This document shows, piece by piece, positions 11,713 to 25,139 of a stretch of 64,000 bases of DNA. The stretch is from Voacanga thouarsii (Eukaryota; Streptophyta; Magnoliopsida; Gentianales; Apocynaceae). A model generated the notes under the pieces. It was not told the origin of the DNA. It saw nothing but the letters and a program-made list of their open reading frames with translations, and did not search any database. Location of the stretch: positions 620,001 to 684,000 of the forward strand of contig JANUWF010001213.1 in assembly GCA_026120185.1 (NCBI GenBank). Reading direction: 5' to 3'. The number at the start of each line of letters is the position of its first letter. The first letter of the stretch is position 1. The translations under genes were made by a program, and so were the position numbers.

Positions 11713-12258
11713 CACTACAAGAAAATAGAGAATTAGCAAGGGACAATTCCGTCTATCACTAAACAAAATTTGCGACGGATTAGCGAGAGAAATATCCCCC
11801 GCTAATTTCTTCCTCGCAAAGGCAAATTTTTGCAATAGATTAAAATTTTCGTCGCAAGTAGCAATGGATTTGCGAGGGAATCTGTCAGCAGTCAACGACT
11901 TATAGCAATGAATTTTGAAACGGATCTACGAGGGATTTATTCAATCCGTCACAGATCCCTTTCTAAATAGAAAAGTATTAGCAATGGATTATCTTAATAA
12001 TTAATAAAAGTAAAATGTTCGTAAATAGGGAATTGTCCATCTCTAATCCCTCACTAATTGGTGAGGGATTAGCTACGAAAATTTCAATTTTAATTTAATG
12101 GTTTAAATGAACCGTCGCTACTCCCAAGCTAATTTGTGAGGGATTAGCTATAGAATTTCCTTTTTAAATTAATGGTTTTAAAATTCAGTCGCTAATCCTT
12201 CGCAAATTAGCTTAGGATTAGCGACGGATAGTTTTGCAGTGTTTGAAACCATTGCTAA
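11713..12258. repeat. CACTA1 3' subterminal repeat array
   Basis: Many direct and inverted copies of motifs such as GCGAGGGATTAGCGACGG and its complement, often degraded, fill the stretch. It continues after the solo LTR at 13711-13821 and 15321-15345. Such arrays in CACTA elements bind the element-encoded TNPA-type protein; here the binding role is inferred. Confidence 0.8.
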
Positions 12259-13710
12259 TGTTGGGTTTCGTGGACTCCTAAACGCGGAAAACATCTACGA
12301 ATCCCTCCCGAGGACCCAAGTAAACGATTAAGAAGATGTAAACGATTAAGAGTTACCTCTAGTTGCTGTAATCGAAATCCTTCGATTACGGTTGCTATTG
12401 TTGTACGTTCGACCCGAACAATCACCGAGACGCTGCGGTATGCGAACGTCCTCTACGGATACACACCGCGAACTCACTCGATACCGGGGAGTGCTAGCGC
12501 CTAGGGTTTGAGAGGTTTTTTTTCTTTCTCTGGTAGAGAATGGCACGAATGTTCTCAACCGGAAAAATTGGACTATCGAAAGACGGCTAGGGTTTTCTTA
12601 AAAAACCCTCGAACCTCTTAGAGTCCAACCCTAATCATATCTTATCATATTCTAATTTAAATTCAAATTAAATTAAAGCTGATATGATAAGATTACTGCC
12701 ATTATCTCGGTAATTTAACTAATTATTTTACCGAGTCGGATTCTTATAATCCGGATATCATCCAGATTCATCGAACTTGGTCACGAGAAAAATAACCTAA
12801 CAAGTTCGCTTATTGTGTGACCCTATAGGTTCATTTAACAACGCGGCGATGCCTAAATCGTATTTAAATGGCCCACAAGTTATAAGCGGTTTCTAGCAAA
12901 ACATTATAACTATCCAGGTTAAATGAAGATCGGTGATCTCTTTGAACCAAACCATAATTTTATATTTAGTCCCTTTGTCACACGATATCCAGTTAAGCAT
13001 AAGGCACGGAGCATGTCATCCTTATTAAGCTTAATCAATTATTTCTTGATTTCATAGTAGATTTGTTCAAACAAATGATATCAATATCTTAGATTGATAT
13101 ATTTGAGCACGGCCATGCATTTTTTAACGAGTCTAACTTATCAAGGGGCCCATGGATATCTCTCCCATAATTGAGAGGGACAAATTCCTTCACAATCAAT
13201 CATATTCCTCTCCTTGATTTATTTTATATCCAACAGTAGTCTAATTTATTATCTGGTTAAAGACAACTTTAGACAATGTCAAAATATAGAATTTATCAAG
13301 TAAGAAACTATGATGAATTTAGGTCGAAGGACTTTCAATATTATTATGGCTAGAAAGTACTTATGACATATTCCATGAAGTACTCTCACAGTGGGTCATG
13401 TCCAATACAATGTTCTCTAACATTTATTTATGTCTTGACTCGATATCACAAATATCCATGGCCAGTAAAATATAGCCATCAAGTCACAAACATACTAATC
13501 TTAATTTATTATTATTCCAATAATAATAATCGATCACGGACAGCTTTAGAATAGTCATTGTATTCATTGTAGGGTTTTACTATCAAGTCACGTACTTGAT
13601 GACCAACAAAACAAAACTCACTATTCATGGAAAGGAAAGCCTCATATTATTATATAAAACATAATGACAATTGTATAAGTACAAATTGACTCTAGGGCAT
13701 ATCCCCAACA
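12259..13710 (-). repeat. Copia (Angela-like) solo LTR, 1452 bp
   Basis: Read on minus it starts TGTTGGGGATATGCCCTAGA and ends CCCAACA, like LTRs of the Angela/BARE group. A perfect TSD GCTAA flanks it (12254-12258 and 13711-13715), duplicated from the CACTA subterminal array. No internal coding region is present, so it is a solo LTR, presumably left by LTR-LTR recombination. Confidence 0.88.
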
Positions 13711-13821
13711 GCTAATCCCTCACTAATAGCGAGCGATTAGTGACGGATAACCGTGGCTGTTAGAGAAGGATTAGCGGCGGGAGTTATTTTTCTGTCTAAC
13801 TCCTTCTATTCCCTCGCTAAT

Positions 13822-15315
13822 TGTTTTGTATAGATTTGGGTATGAAAAATCATATAAAAACTAAGCATATTCCCAATCAAGTTTAAATTAAAACGTTAAC
13901 CCCAAATTTCACATATGAGCAAGCGTACTCATCATTAGCATAGCATAAGGTTCAAACGAGTGTCAATCCTCAAGGAACAAGCACACATTAATCCATTTTC
14001 TTTCATTATTTAACTGACTCAATAAAGTGAAACAGAAATAAAAAAGGAAAACAAAATAAAATATATACATGTTAAGGATGGAGAACTATGTAACTCAAGC
14101 CATTGTTTAGACAAACATGATCTTAAAGTACCCAATCTTTATCACAACCAATTATTCTCTTGACATCATCAAGGATTAAAGTAGACTCACTTCTTTCCCA
14201 ATCCATGAAATCACTATCTTTTAGACAAATTAGCATTATATACTCTGTCTCAACTAATTCATCCAAAAGATGCATTAAGCACAATCCTTGATTAAATTTT
14301 CATACTCTGGCAAACTTAAAACATAAAATTAACCAATGAATCCATACTCTGGCAGATATTAATTAACATTTAATTATCTTGTTCTTAGTAATTAACCACT
14401 TTCTCAAGAAAGTTAAGAGACAACAAATATGAAATTAATCAAATTGAAACCACCATAAACCCCTTTCCCAAGCAAGTCAATGGAAAGAAACAATCAACCT
14501 AAGTAATTAAATACCAAGAGTAACAATCAATTAATCAAAAGATCAAATAACTCTAAATATCATGAATATCTAAAATAATGTTGAATTACAATAAAACAAT
14601 TAACATATCATTGTTCAAGAAAAAGAAAACAAAGTAAAAGAAAGCACTCATAGACAAGCTTCATTCTTCTTCTTTTGAAGACCTTCTTGCACAACCCTAC
14701 TTAAATTGAAGAATTCCTTATTTGATTGAGTGATTTTCTATGATGATCAATGAATTCTCTCTTTTGCCCTTGTGTTTTTCATTTATTTGTAGACTTGGAA
14801 AGTGTCTAAACTCGTTGGTATAATGTTCTTGGTCGAGTAGAAGTTGGAAGATACTAAAACTCCACAGAATACCAAAAATCGTATAGAAAAATCACAATCC
14901 TGTCTTTTCCTCAGAGTACAGCCGGCGCCGGTTGTGTTATAGTTCTCTACTTATTCACCGATTTTTTTTCCCAAATTTCACACAATGTATTCCAGATTGC
15001 AGCTGGCGCCGCCTTGGCTCTCTGAACCGGCACCGGTTCAACTCTGTTTTGCTCTGTTTTGACAATTTTTTTGCCTCGAAGTTTGTGTAAACAGTGCATG
15101 GTCGGCGCCAGTTCCAGTGCCCTAGTCGGCGCCGTCTCTCCTCTGTTTTATGACGTTTTTGCTTCGTTTTATCCCAAAAACCTATAATAATGAACAAAAT
15201 ACCTTTCCAAGGGTAAAATCTTAAATATGAAGGAATATGACTAGTTATTAAACAAAATGTATCACAAAAGAACCTCAAATAACTAGAAAAAATATGACTA
15301 ATTTAGCCCCTATCA
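13822..15315 (-). repeat. Solo LTR, TGATAGGGGC family, copy A (1494 bp)
   Basis: On minus it starts TGATAGGGGCTAAATTAG and ends in CA. The 5-bp TSD CTAAT is perfect (13817-13821 and 15316-15320) and lies in the CACTA subterminal array. Related copies are at 52568-53630 and 37370-37884. It contains several GGCGCC-centred GC-rich motifs at 14930-15140 within otherwise AT-rich sequence. No coding; the parent retrotransposon family was not identified. Confidence 0.83.
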
Positions 15316-15559
15316 CTAATCCCTTGCTAATACTGTATAATTTTTAAATATTTATAAAATATTTTTTAAAATGTCCTATTTTAGAAGAAAATTCATCTGT
15401 CAAAGTAATGCCAAAATTGAATTAAATAAAAAAACCATCAAATAATATAATAATGACAAATATGAATAATACATAAAAATGTTGTCTAAATATCCTAAAT
15501 AAGTATAATAATGAAAAAATATGAATAATACATAAAAATGTAGTCTAAATATCCTAACT

Positions 15560-17230
15560 ATGAAGTAGGAATCGGTGCGGATACTGAAGCCGACGGAGGG
15601 GGTGGGGGTGGATCGGAAAGGCCTGGCTGATGACCAGGATGTGAATTTGGAGGATTGATGATGAAGCCCTCCTCATCCTTAGCATCATCTTCCTGAATAG
15701 CTGGCATCGGCGATGGCGGAGGTAGATTCAAATTCTAAGACATAAGCGTAACGTGCTCAGTCAAGCTCTGGCTGTGGCTCCGATATACCTGTACTTGATG
15801 CTCAATCCTCTCCTACCTCTTTCTCTCCGTGTGTAACTCTCTCTACAGCTGGCTCACATCTAACGAGGTAGAAGAAGTTAATGACTCAGATGAAGATAGC
15901 TGTTGTAACCTCCGTCTCTCCCTCGAAGTCTTGGAGCCTAATCCTATATTCGCCCCTTCTTGCACGCTTTGTCATCCACCTTGACGAACAGTGCCTTCTC
16001 GTCGGGCATCCTACTTGGTGCGACTGTGCTCGTAGAATATGTCTGAGAACCCGACTGCACATGATGCTCAATATTAGCAGTGACAGTATCCCATCAAATT
16101 TGGGGTAAGGAAACACCCATAAAAATTTTAAAATTAGCGATCGAAATATAAATAATATTAAACTGAAAAACGTATAATATTGTGTATTCTTACTCGTGTA
16201 TGGTGCGATCGATCACTGATATATTGACCCTTCCTCGGCCTATCCTGAAACATGTAGGTGCGTCTTAAGAGGTCGATGTAGCTAAAGTCAGGACCTAGCT
16301 GTCTCCGCTATCATTGTAACAAGAAACGACTAGATGTTAGTATTTATGATGGACTGAGTGTAAAATAGCGGATATATCGAACAGTAAAAATTTTTATACT
16401 TACCATCCGCTCCTCATGCTCAGTAAAAGAAATGGATCCTCCTGTGTGTGATGCCTCACCAGTCAATCTGTTCCGCTTAGCGGTGGAAGAGATACGCTGC
16501 CACCTATCGAACCCCTAATGCTCCGATAAAGCAGTCCAATGGTCTGGGGAAATCCACTTGGGGCAGCTACCCCCATACTTCTTCTAAGCCTTCGACAGTA
16601 TGTCAAAAAGTCTAGATTTACACTTCGTCTCCCAATTAGCCCAGATTTGTGCGGCATGCTCGGGGTGCCAACAGGAGAAAGACTGCAAAATCAAAGTAGC
16701 CATTAGCAAGTAATTACAAGTAAGAAAACATATTAAAAGTACTAAAAATACTACAAGTAATAATTACAAATTGAACTCACACTCCAAAGATCGAACTACA
16801 TGTTCCGAACATCAATCAGAACCTGTGAGAAGGTAGCATAGGCTCCAGTATAGTGTCACCTAAAAATCTCAACTATCTCCCCCACGCATCGAACCGAATG
16901 TGTGAACTTATTCCGAGAAAATAGATTTTGTAATATAAGACAAAGTTATAATTTTGAAAATTCAGATAAGCGTATAATAAGTAATTATGTACTCGAGTTA
17001 CAAGTCACCAACGGGCTCAATCAGCAGTCGAGTATCGTTAGTACGAGAGTGCCAACTGTGGATCCCGAAGAACTTGGGATCGAGGTAGGGACCTACTCTG
17101 ATCGGTCCTCATCTAGGGGTAATGGCTATGGAGCAAGTATATGTGGTGCGAAGCTCGGGGACAGTGTCTTATCCGCCCTCAACGACTCACGAGTCATTGA
17201 TTGATCATCGGATGAGGCATCGAACGTCAT
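15560..17230 (-). pseudogene. CACTA1 second gene, Transposase_24-like (TNPA-type role inferred)
   Basis: Homologous exon by exon to the gene at 48931-50715. Exon 1 begins with ATG at 17230 and has internal stops. Exon 2 is near 16905-16782. Exon 3 (about 16680-16405) carries the conserved core CPKWISPDHW and HTGGSISFTEHE. Exon 4 is near 16310-16200, and exon 5 (about 16110-15735) ends at a TAG followed by an open Pro-rich extension to about 15560. GT-AG borders match those in CACTA2. Family members probably bind subterminal repeats or regulate transposition; that is inference. Confidence 0.75.
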
Positions 17231-17439
17231 ATGTGACTGGAATTATTTAAAATTATAAAAATGGTCATATTTTAGGAGAAGAAAATAATAATAAATTTAA
17301 AAGTATAAAGCAAAGTAAAACACTTGTAATGTACAAATAGCAGAACTAATACTTATTTCCATACATTAGTTAAACTTGGTCCTAGTCTATGGACTTATGT
17401 CATCATCGGATGAATAGCCTTCCACATCGTCGTTTGTAG

Positions 17440-20400
17440 AGGATCATGTCTCCCATTCTTCTTCCTCGTCATCGTTTTCATTATTCGGTTGTACTTCCTC
17501 CATCATTAAACCCGAATCTATAACATAGATTGTATCTCCAATACCGGACTCATCTGTTAACCTTCCAAAGTTGTCATCCTCAACACATAGATTGATTGCC
17601 AGCGTATCATCTTTTTCCTCCTGATATAGTGCCTCGACAATGGGTGCATCAATGACATGTCGAGCTTTCAATTTACAAACAGCTACCCAATCAAAATTTG
17701 GTCTTTTGCTCATTAGGTAGGATAGGAAATACACTTGAGTTACTTGTTGAGCTAACACAAATGGATTATATTTCAGGTAATTCCTTTTGCAGTTGATGTC
17801 AACAAATTTGTAGTGAGGATGAATTTTAACCCCCCGATTTAGCGTTGGATCAAACCAATCACCCTTAAATAGGACAACTTTTAAAAAAAGAGTCCCAGGG
17901 AACTGAAGTTTGACAATCTCCTTCAGCACTCTATAATAATCGTTGCCACTATCTCCGTCACCTTTAACACAAACTCCGCTGTTAATTGTTTTTTTTTTTC
18001 TGAATGACCGATCATGTGTATGGAACTTAAAAACATTTTTGAAATAGCCATGGAAGTATTTCACTTGTCTCGAAGGTCCCCAGGCCAAGCTTTTTAAGCG
18101 TTGTTCAGTCATTTGATTTTGTGGATCATGAACCTAGCAAAAACAAAGTGTTAATGCACCTTAATTATCAATGTAATTTATTTTAAAGTCCCATTTTGGA
18201 TGTGCTCAATTCACATAAGTCCTGAACCATCCTGCAAACTCCGACTCTATTCTCCTATCAACTTCAAGGTATGTTATACTCTGCGCATGCAACTGCAAGT
18301 CTTTTTTGAATTTCCTAAAACGACCAAAACGAACACATAAGGATACTTGTTCTAAATATTGCCGTATAAAATCCAGAAATGTGCAATAAGTATACTTATG
18401 TAATGTATGATTGAACTTCTTCACAATTTAGGTATATGTAATTTGTGACAGCCTTAAATTCATCCAGAGTAAGATATTTATTCTGAATATTTCCCAAAAC
18501 CCTCCCTGGAATGGTGCATATAGACAACACACTATCACTTGAGTTTGTATCAAGAATGCCTTCATCATTTCGAGCCATAGTTGTATGTCGAGTCTGCACA
18601 TATGGCTTAAAATAATAGGAGAAGAATGTAGATGCCTCTTCAACTATATAAGCATTGCAAATTGATCCCTTCACTCTCGCCTTATTTTTAACTTTGGTCT
18701 TCAAATGATATAAGAACCTAATGCATTTTGTACAGTTAGAACTAATTTACATAGTGGATGTATATATAGATATAATAATACATAATATTTTACCACTCGA
18801 ATGGATACATCCATCTATAATGAACAGGGCCACCAACCCTGGCCTCGTATGACAAGTGGACCATAAGGTGCTGCATCACGTCAAAGAAGCCGAGTGGGAA
18901 GATCTTCTCCAATTTACAGATGAGTAAAGCAATATTATCTTCCAATTGCTTCATATGAGTTGTAGAAAGTTTAGGAGAACATAAGTAGCAGGTAAAAGAG
19001 GCTAACTTCAGTTAAAACGTTCTAAATTGACACCAGGAGTAATTTTTTAAATGCAGTTGGAAGTAACCTTTCCATAAACACATGGAAGTCATAGCTTTTC
19101 ATACCCAACATTTTGAGCTTATTCAAATCAACACACTTGCTTTAATTCGAAGCATATCCATCCGGAAGTTGCAAATCTCTAACCCACTCAAGTAGAAGTC
19201 TCTTTTGTTCAACTGTAATAGAGTATTTAGCCTTTGGCATTGATGTCCTCCCGTTACCCAAGCCAGTCACATATAATTCATGTCTATCACAATATGCCTC
19301 TAGATCACGTCGTGCCTTTGCATTCTCCTTTGTTTTTCCCTTTACATTCATGACTGTTTTAAAGATATTATCGGACACATTTTTTTCATTGTGCATCACA
19401 TTTATGTTATGACGAATTAAATGTGTTCTCCAATATGGAAAATCCCAAAAGATACTCATTTTGGCCCAATTATAGTAGATGCCTTTACCATTATCCCTAC
19501 CAAGCTCCATAGCTGTCTCGGTTATTTTTGGTAAATGGCACACTTTATCCCACATACCATCTCCAGAAGCGCGTTGTATAGGGTGTGTAGTCTCATGACC
19601 TTTATCCTTCTTAAAAGACTTAGCATCTCTTCTATATGGATAATCTAAAGGCAAGAAGCGCTGATGGCAGTCAAACCAAGAATGTTTACCTCCATTTTGC
19701 AAGTGAAATGATTTTGTCTACTCCATGTAATACGGACATGCTAATCTGCCAGTTGTGCTTCAATCACTTACCATCCCATATGCCGGGAAGTCCTTTATTA
19801 TCCAAAGAAGTGCTGCTTGTAGACAGAAGTTCTGTTTCTTTGAAATATCATATGTAGAGACTTCACTAAATCACATCATCCTTAATTCATCTACCAAAGG
19901 TTGTAGATAGACATCAATTTTATGCTTCGAATTCTTAGGTCCTGGGATAATGACGGTCAAAAATATAAATGGATCCCTCATGCACATCGAAAGAGGTAAA
20001 TTATATGGAGTAACAATAATAAGCCAACAAGCGTATTATTTTCCCGACATTCCAAATGGTGAAAATCCATCTATGCATAACCCAAGACGGACATTACGAA
20101 CTTCAACTGCAAATTCAAGATGACTACGGTCGAAGTATTTTCAAGCTTTACCATCACGTGGATGGCTCATAACGTCCTCTTTCGATCGACTCTCCACATG
20201 CCATCTCATGTGCTCCGCTGTTATGGAGGAGCAAATAGTCTCTGCAGTCTGGGTGTTAATGAGAAATAATACATCTTTATGTTGTTTATCCTTTGCAACT
20301 TTCTTTTTCGCCATATATCTGCCATGTCCATAGAATTTGCAGTCCCTTCTAACACTGTCGTCCTTCCGGTAGAGCATGCATCCATTTAGGCAAACAACTA

Positions 20401-21052
20401 TCTTCTGAATAGGTAGCCCTAGACTGGATACCAACTTCTTTGTTTGATAGAAGTCATCCAAAAGCTTATTACTACTTGGTAATACCTCCTTCATCAATTG
20501 CATCACCTAATTAAAGTATTTCTCCGACACGTTGTTTTCGAATTTACTATTTAAAAGCTGAGAAACAACTGATAATGTACTGTGATTCTTGCATCCATCC
20601 TATATAGGTGTTTCTGAAGTTCTCAGCATGTCATAAAATTTCTGCGCATTCAGGTTAGGTGGTTCCTCAACATTCTCAGATGATGAATGTTTAGTTGGAA
20701 ATTGATGTCCAACTGCATCAATCACCATATCTTGAAATCAATTATTAGAGCTTGACTTGACTGCAGTCGTACAAGTGCCAGTTATTGCGACTGGCGACAG
20801 ATTAATACCATTACCATGACTAGTCCATCTTCGGTAATTAGCAACAAACCCAAATCTGTACAAGTGTAGCTCCACTTCACCTGGGGAAAGGTACCCTTTG
20901 TTTTTACACTTTCCACATGGACACCTTATAGCTGAGGCTCGACCAGTTGACAAACAATATGCAATGAATTGCTTGACCCCTTGTTCAAACTCAAATGTAA
21001 TTCCTTTAATCCCCTGTACGTGTCTTTTGTACATCCAACTACGATCATCCAT
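17440..21052 (-). pseudogene. CACTA1 TNP2-like transposase
   Basis: Starts MDDRSWMYKRHV (transposase-associated domain, with IRCPCGKCKNKG). It continues with YQTKKLVSSLGLP and LNGCMLYRKD, then the Transposase_21 core (GLCIDGFSPFG, IDVYLQPLVDEL), a DUF4218-like part (KLLLVSI), and a DUF4216-like C-terminal part (17444-18112: FHTHDRSF, VVLFKGDWFDP, DWVAVCK), ending in an acidic tail. In-frame stops at 20738, 20141, 19142 and elsewhere break it. The first exon is intact here but broken in CACTA2. Catalytic function would be cut-and-paste transposition. Confidence 0.88.
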
Positions 21053-21227
21053 CTACATTTAGGCCACAACTATGTAGCTTATTAGCACTTGTATAATTCG
21101 AATGAAGAACGATGGTGATTGTGATGGTCGAGGACCTTAATATACTGGTTATGAATTATGGAAGAAAGATTGAATAATGATACCGAAGAAATACTATCAA
21201 TTATCGAGTTGTGCATTCTAAATCCTT

Positions 21228-22773
21228 TAAAAAAAAAATTTGACAGAGTTTCCCTTGTAACTTGAACATTTTCTAGGCACAAAGCAACCTCAATTCACCT
21301 AATATTCATTGTAAAAAACTCACAAAACACAAATAACCTCAAAATATTTAATCAACAACGCAAGTAAAGCCCCCCTAAAGAGGAACAAATCATCAGCAAA
21401 AAAACTAATTTCATGGTGAGGAACAAAAACTAAGATCCTTCCTTCTTGAACAAATTGATGTGTTTTGTATGCACGAGGAACATTTTGATGTAAGGTTTCA
21501 TGGCTGAAGTTGCAAAATGCTGTGATGGTGTTGAGTTTGAAAATTCTGTTTTGTGTTGGCAGTGTTGGGGTGTTAACGGGATTGCATGGGGAATGTTTGG
21601 GTGTGATTTTTCAGTTAATTTGATGTATTTTGGTGTGAATAAAATGCAGTCAAAAGAAAGAAAAAAAAAACAGAAAGCAAAAGAGAAATTTAGTTTTTTG
21701 TACAAAGCTGAAAATGGAATGAACAAGCATGCTAGAATTATGGTTATTTAATGTTTTCTTGAACTTGAAATAATTGTGGTTTTGAGGTACTGAGCTGAAA
21801 TGCCTAAACCTAAGCATTCCCTGAGTTTGTAGGATGATTGTAGTACTGGATTTGGGAGGTTTTATGTGTAGATAAAGCTGGTTGTATATTGCTCAAGAAA
21901 AAATACTGGTTTGCCATGTTGAACTTGTGTTCTGTTTTGAACGGTTTTTTGGATAAAAATACTGGTGTAAATTATGTCTGTTTTTTAGATTAAACTATAC
22001 AAAATGGCCATGGATTCTGGAAATCCATGAACTAGACTTTGTAGCTGAAGTCCTAGGAAGATTTTTGAACAGATTTGACATGATTTGGACTTATGCATAG
22101 AAGGTTATGAATTTTCTACCAAAACTGCTAAACCTAGAAAACAAAATTTCTAATTTACATTTCTTTAATGTAATAGGCTTCAGAATGGTAGTTTGTTATC
22201 CCCTTGTTGTACACTAAGGTTCCTAAACCTTCCTCGATGTGTTAGGGACTTGATTTTGTGGATTTGAAGTGATTTTGGAGTAGGGCAAAATCTAGGATTA
22301 ATGAAGACTAATTTTCGATGCTAGTTAGCTATAAATATTCATTATCCCTTTTCTTCCAAAATTTAAGACTGCCATATGAGAATTTAATACACTAGGTAAG
22401 AAACAATAAGAATTTCTTGGCATTAAGCCACCTCAATGTTTAAAAAAAAATTCACAGAGTTTCCCTTATAACTTGAACATTTTCCAGGCACAAAGCCACC
22501 TCAAGTCACCCAACATTCATTGTAAAAAACTCACAAAACACAAATAACCTCAAAACAATTAATCAAGACAATAAAGTATTCTACACAAGAAAGCTAAAAC
22601 AAGAAAAGAACATATGGACAGAGTCATTAAACCACCTCAATTTTTAAGAAAGAAAAATTGACAGAGTTTCCCTTATAACTTGAACATTTTCTAGGCACAA
22701 AGCCATCTCAATTCACCCAACATTCATTGTAAAAAACTCACAAAACACATATAACCTCAAAACATTTAATCAA
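21228..22773. repeat. Three dispersed direct repeats of about 120 bp in CACTA1
   Basis: Copies at 21228-21354, 22450-22567 and 22656-22773 share CAGAGTTTCCCTT, CTTGAACATTTTC, GGCACAAAGC and CATTGTAAAAAACTCAC. CACTA2 has two counterparts in the opposite orientation (about 42323-42445 and 44778-44898). Confidence 0.75.
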
Positions 22774-22800
22774 CAATACTAAATTTAAGGGTAATCAACC

Positions 22801-22860
22801 ATTACCCATAAGGAGTGATCACCCATCACTCACGGAAAATGATCACCCATCACTCACGGG
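22801..22860. repeat. Tandem TGATCACCCATCACTCAC motif
   Basis: Two near-identical units (starting 22816 and 22840) plus a weaker one (TTACCCATAA). The same group, inverted, is present in CACTA2 at 42242-42312. A protein-binding or structural role is possible but unproven. Confidence 0.6.
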
Positions 22861-24867
22861 ATTCTAAAGATGCCTACCAAGTGTTTTCTTACCTAAGAAG
22901 AGCTCATCTGTCTCGGCAAATCAATGAAGAACTGTATGTCTTACCTGTGCGTAACAATAACATAAGGTTACTGTAGATTAAATTATAAGTGTAACAAAGT
23001 CTTTGAAATATCAGATGGAACGAACTCTTAATTAGTTAAGTAAACAGAATGAGATTAAAAGGCATTGTCCATCAGTAAACTTTTGAGTTCAAAATGGCCA
23101 AAGGAGGCTAAAACGAAGGATCCAACCACAAAGTCATACCTTTACACGTAGAAAATTAATAAAGTTGTAAATAAATAATCCATCAAGTCTCAGTTACAAA
23201 TGATGTTTCATTTTCCCTTAATTCCATCATTTTTATCTATTTCCTAGCTATATCACAGCTTATGAATGTATTCCTTGAAAGTTCACTCTACTTATTTATG
23301 CCTTCATGAAATAAATACATTACTCCTAATAAAAACTAAAGAATATGAATATGGTAGAGATCATATCCTTTCTCTTCAACAATGGAAAACAACTCAACAT
23401 TTATTCAATCAAGAAGACTTTAGAAAAACTCCCATATTAGTTCAAATTAATCACGAAGACTTTAGCTAATGTGACATTTTCTTTTAGCCTAAAAGACATA
23501 AATGCCCAAAAAATTATACTCGGACGTATATATCCCTAGAGAAGAGAAATTTTCTCATGCATGAGCTAAAGATTAGTTTCACATTTGATCAATTGCGTGG
23601 AATAGAAGAGAATATTCACATATGCACAGCACGGGAAGCACGATAAAAAATCATAGGAAAGCAGTCAAATAAAGTACTCAATGCTTACCAATTCCAACTT
23701 CCATGTAAACAATGAAAAATAACAAAGGCCAATGTTCATTATTGTCAAAATTTACCATTTTATCCTTAATTTAATTCAATATGAACTTTTCAAGGCCAAT
23801 GTTGAACCTTTCATGTTAAACCATATTCTTAAAAAAAAGAATTAAACAAGCAATAAACTAGTTAAGTCAGTTTTCAAACCGTCTTACTTTTCAAGGACAA
23901 GAATGCATCGCTCAATATAGGAATCGGGACCATCTTACTTTTGCTCTACTTTATGTTAAACAACAAACTAGACATTAACTTCTACTAGTCACAATTCCAA
24001 TATCACATTCAATATCTGATGCAACACAATCTATATTTGCATATTGAAATCTCACTTTCTCCAACCTAACAAAACTTAGGACTAGAGAAACACTAAGGCC
24101 ATAGAAACTAGGAATGCATCTGATAGGGGGAGTTGTTTGAATTTATGGAGGTTTGCAACTCATGATAAATTAATTGATCAGGGAATCTAAGTATGCTAAC
24201 AATATTCTGAAACCGTACTTTGATCTAGCTAAAACTCTACTCTAACAGATTGTTGATGTCATGATGATGCATATCCCTAGGATAGAAAATTTGGAAACTA
24301 AATTAGCTTGCTCAAGAAGCACCGAGTTATCTGGGAAAGACTGGCCAACTAGCAGAAAATGAAAGGCAGCAAAAATGTGTTGCGGTTATTCATGGTCAAT
24401 TCATCTCCAATCACCCAAACTCTACAACACGACTTCAATACAATATGTAACCATCAATTTCACAGCATTTTCTCCACATAAATATCACCAAAATCAATTT
24501 ATCTCAAGAATACAAAAATTTTAATTGAAAGATTGAATAATTTGCGAGTGAAAGTTTTGTGTGCAATTTAATCTCACTTTTAGATCAAAGTCAGTGTTTT
24601 CTAATATAAAATTCCAAAAGCAACACAAGAGGACACTCAAAGAAATTGAATACCAAAACAGTGTATATAATCATGATCAGAATACACATGGAATCTGCTT
24701 AATTTGCATAAACATTTTCTGTGCCTCATCACCACAATTTTCTCCAATGGTGGAAAAGGAATTGAAATGTGTTAGAAAGCCAACATCATAAAATCAGTAA
24801 ACTTGAGAATATTGTGTGAACAAGATAAAGAGCCTATGGTTTCCCCATTGTCATCCAAATACTAATG

Positions 24868-24942
24868 TACTCCATCCATCTTGATTTGAATATTCACATT
24901 TCTATTCAAATTTGGGGCATTCAAATCCTGATGGAGGGAATA
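24868..24942. mobile_element. Very short MITE-like foldback
   Basis: CTCCATCCATCTTGATTTGAAT at the left is mirrored by ATTCAAATCCTGATGGAGGG at the right, with TA next to both ends. It resembles a miniature Stowaway derivative of about 71 bp. Confidence 0.55.
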
Positions 24943-25139
24943 TTAAATTTCCACAGACTAGCAGTTAACTGGCAAAAAAAGTATAGGACCCAAAAAAAAA
25001 ATAAAAAACCCAAAAAACCCCAATTTGACTCCTAGGTCAACTTTTCACTTGCAATGAAAATTTAGCCTCAGATCATAATCATCAAAATAATCCAAAGTAA
25101 AGAATCATCAAACAGCTCTAAGTAATAACAGAGATAATA

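Noticed and set aside
14955..15278. 107-codon open frame on minus
   Set aside because: Lies wholly inside a solo LTR bounded by a TSD; not conserved in copy C.
13822..15315. Helitron
   Set aside because: Ends are TG...CA with a 5-bp CTAAT duplication, not TC...CTRR between A and T.
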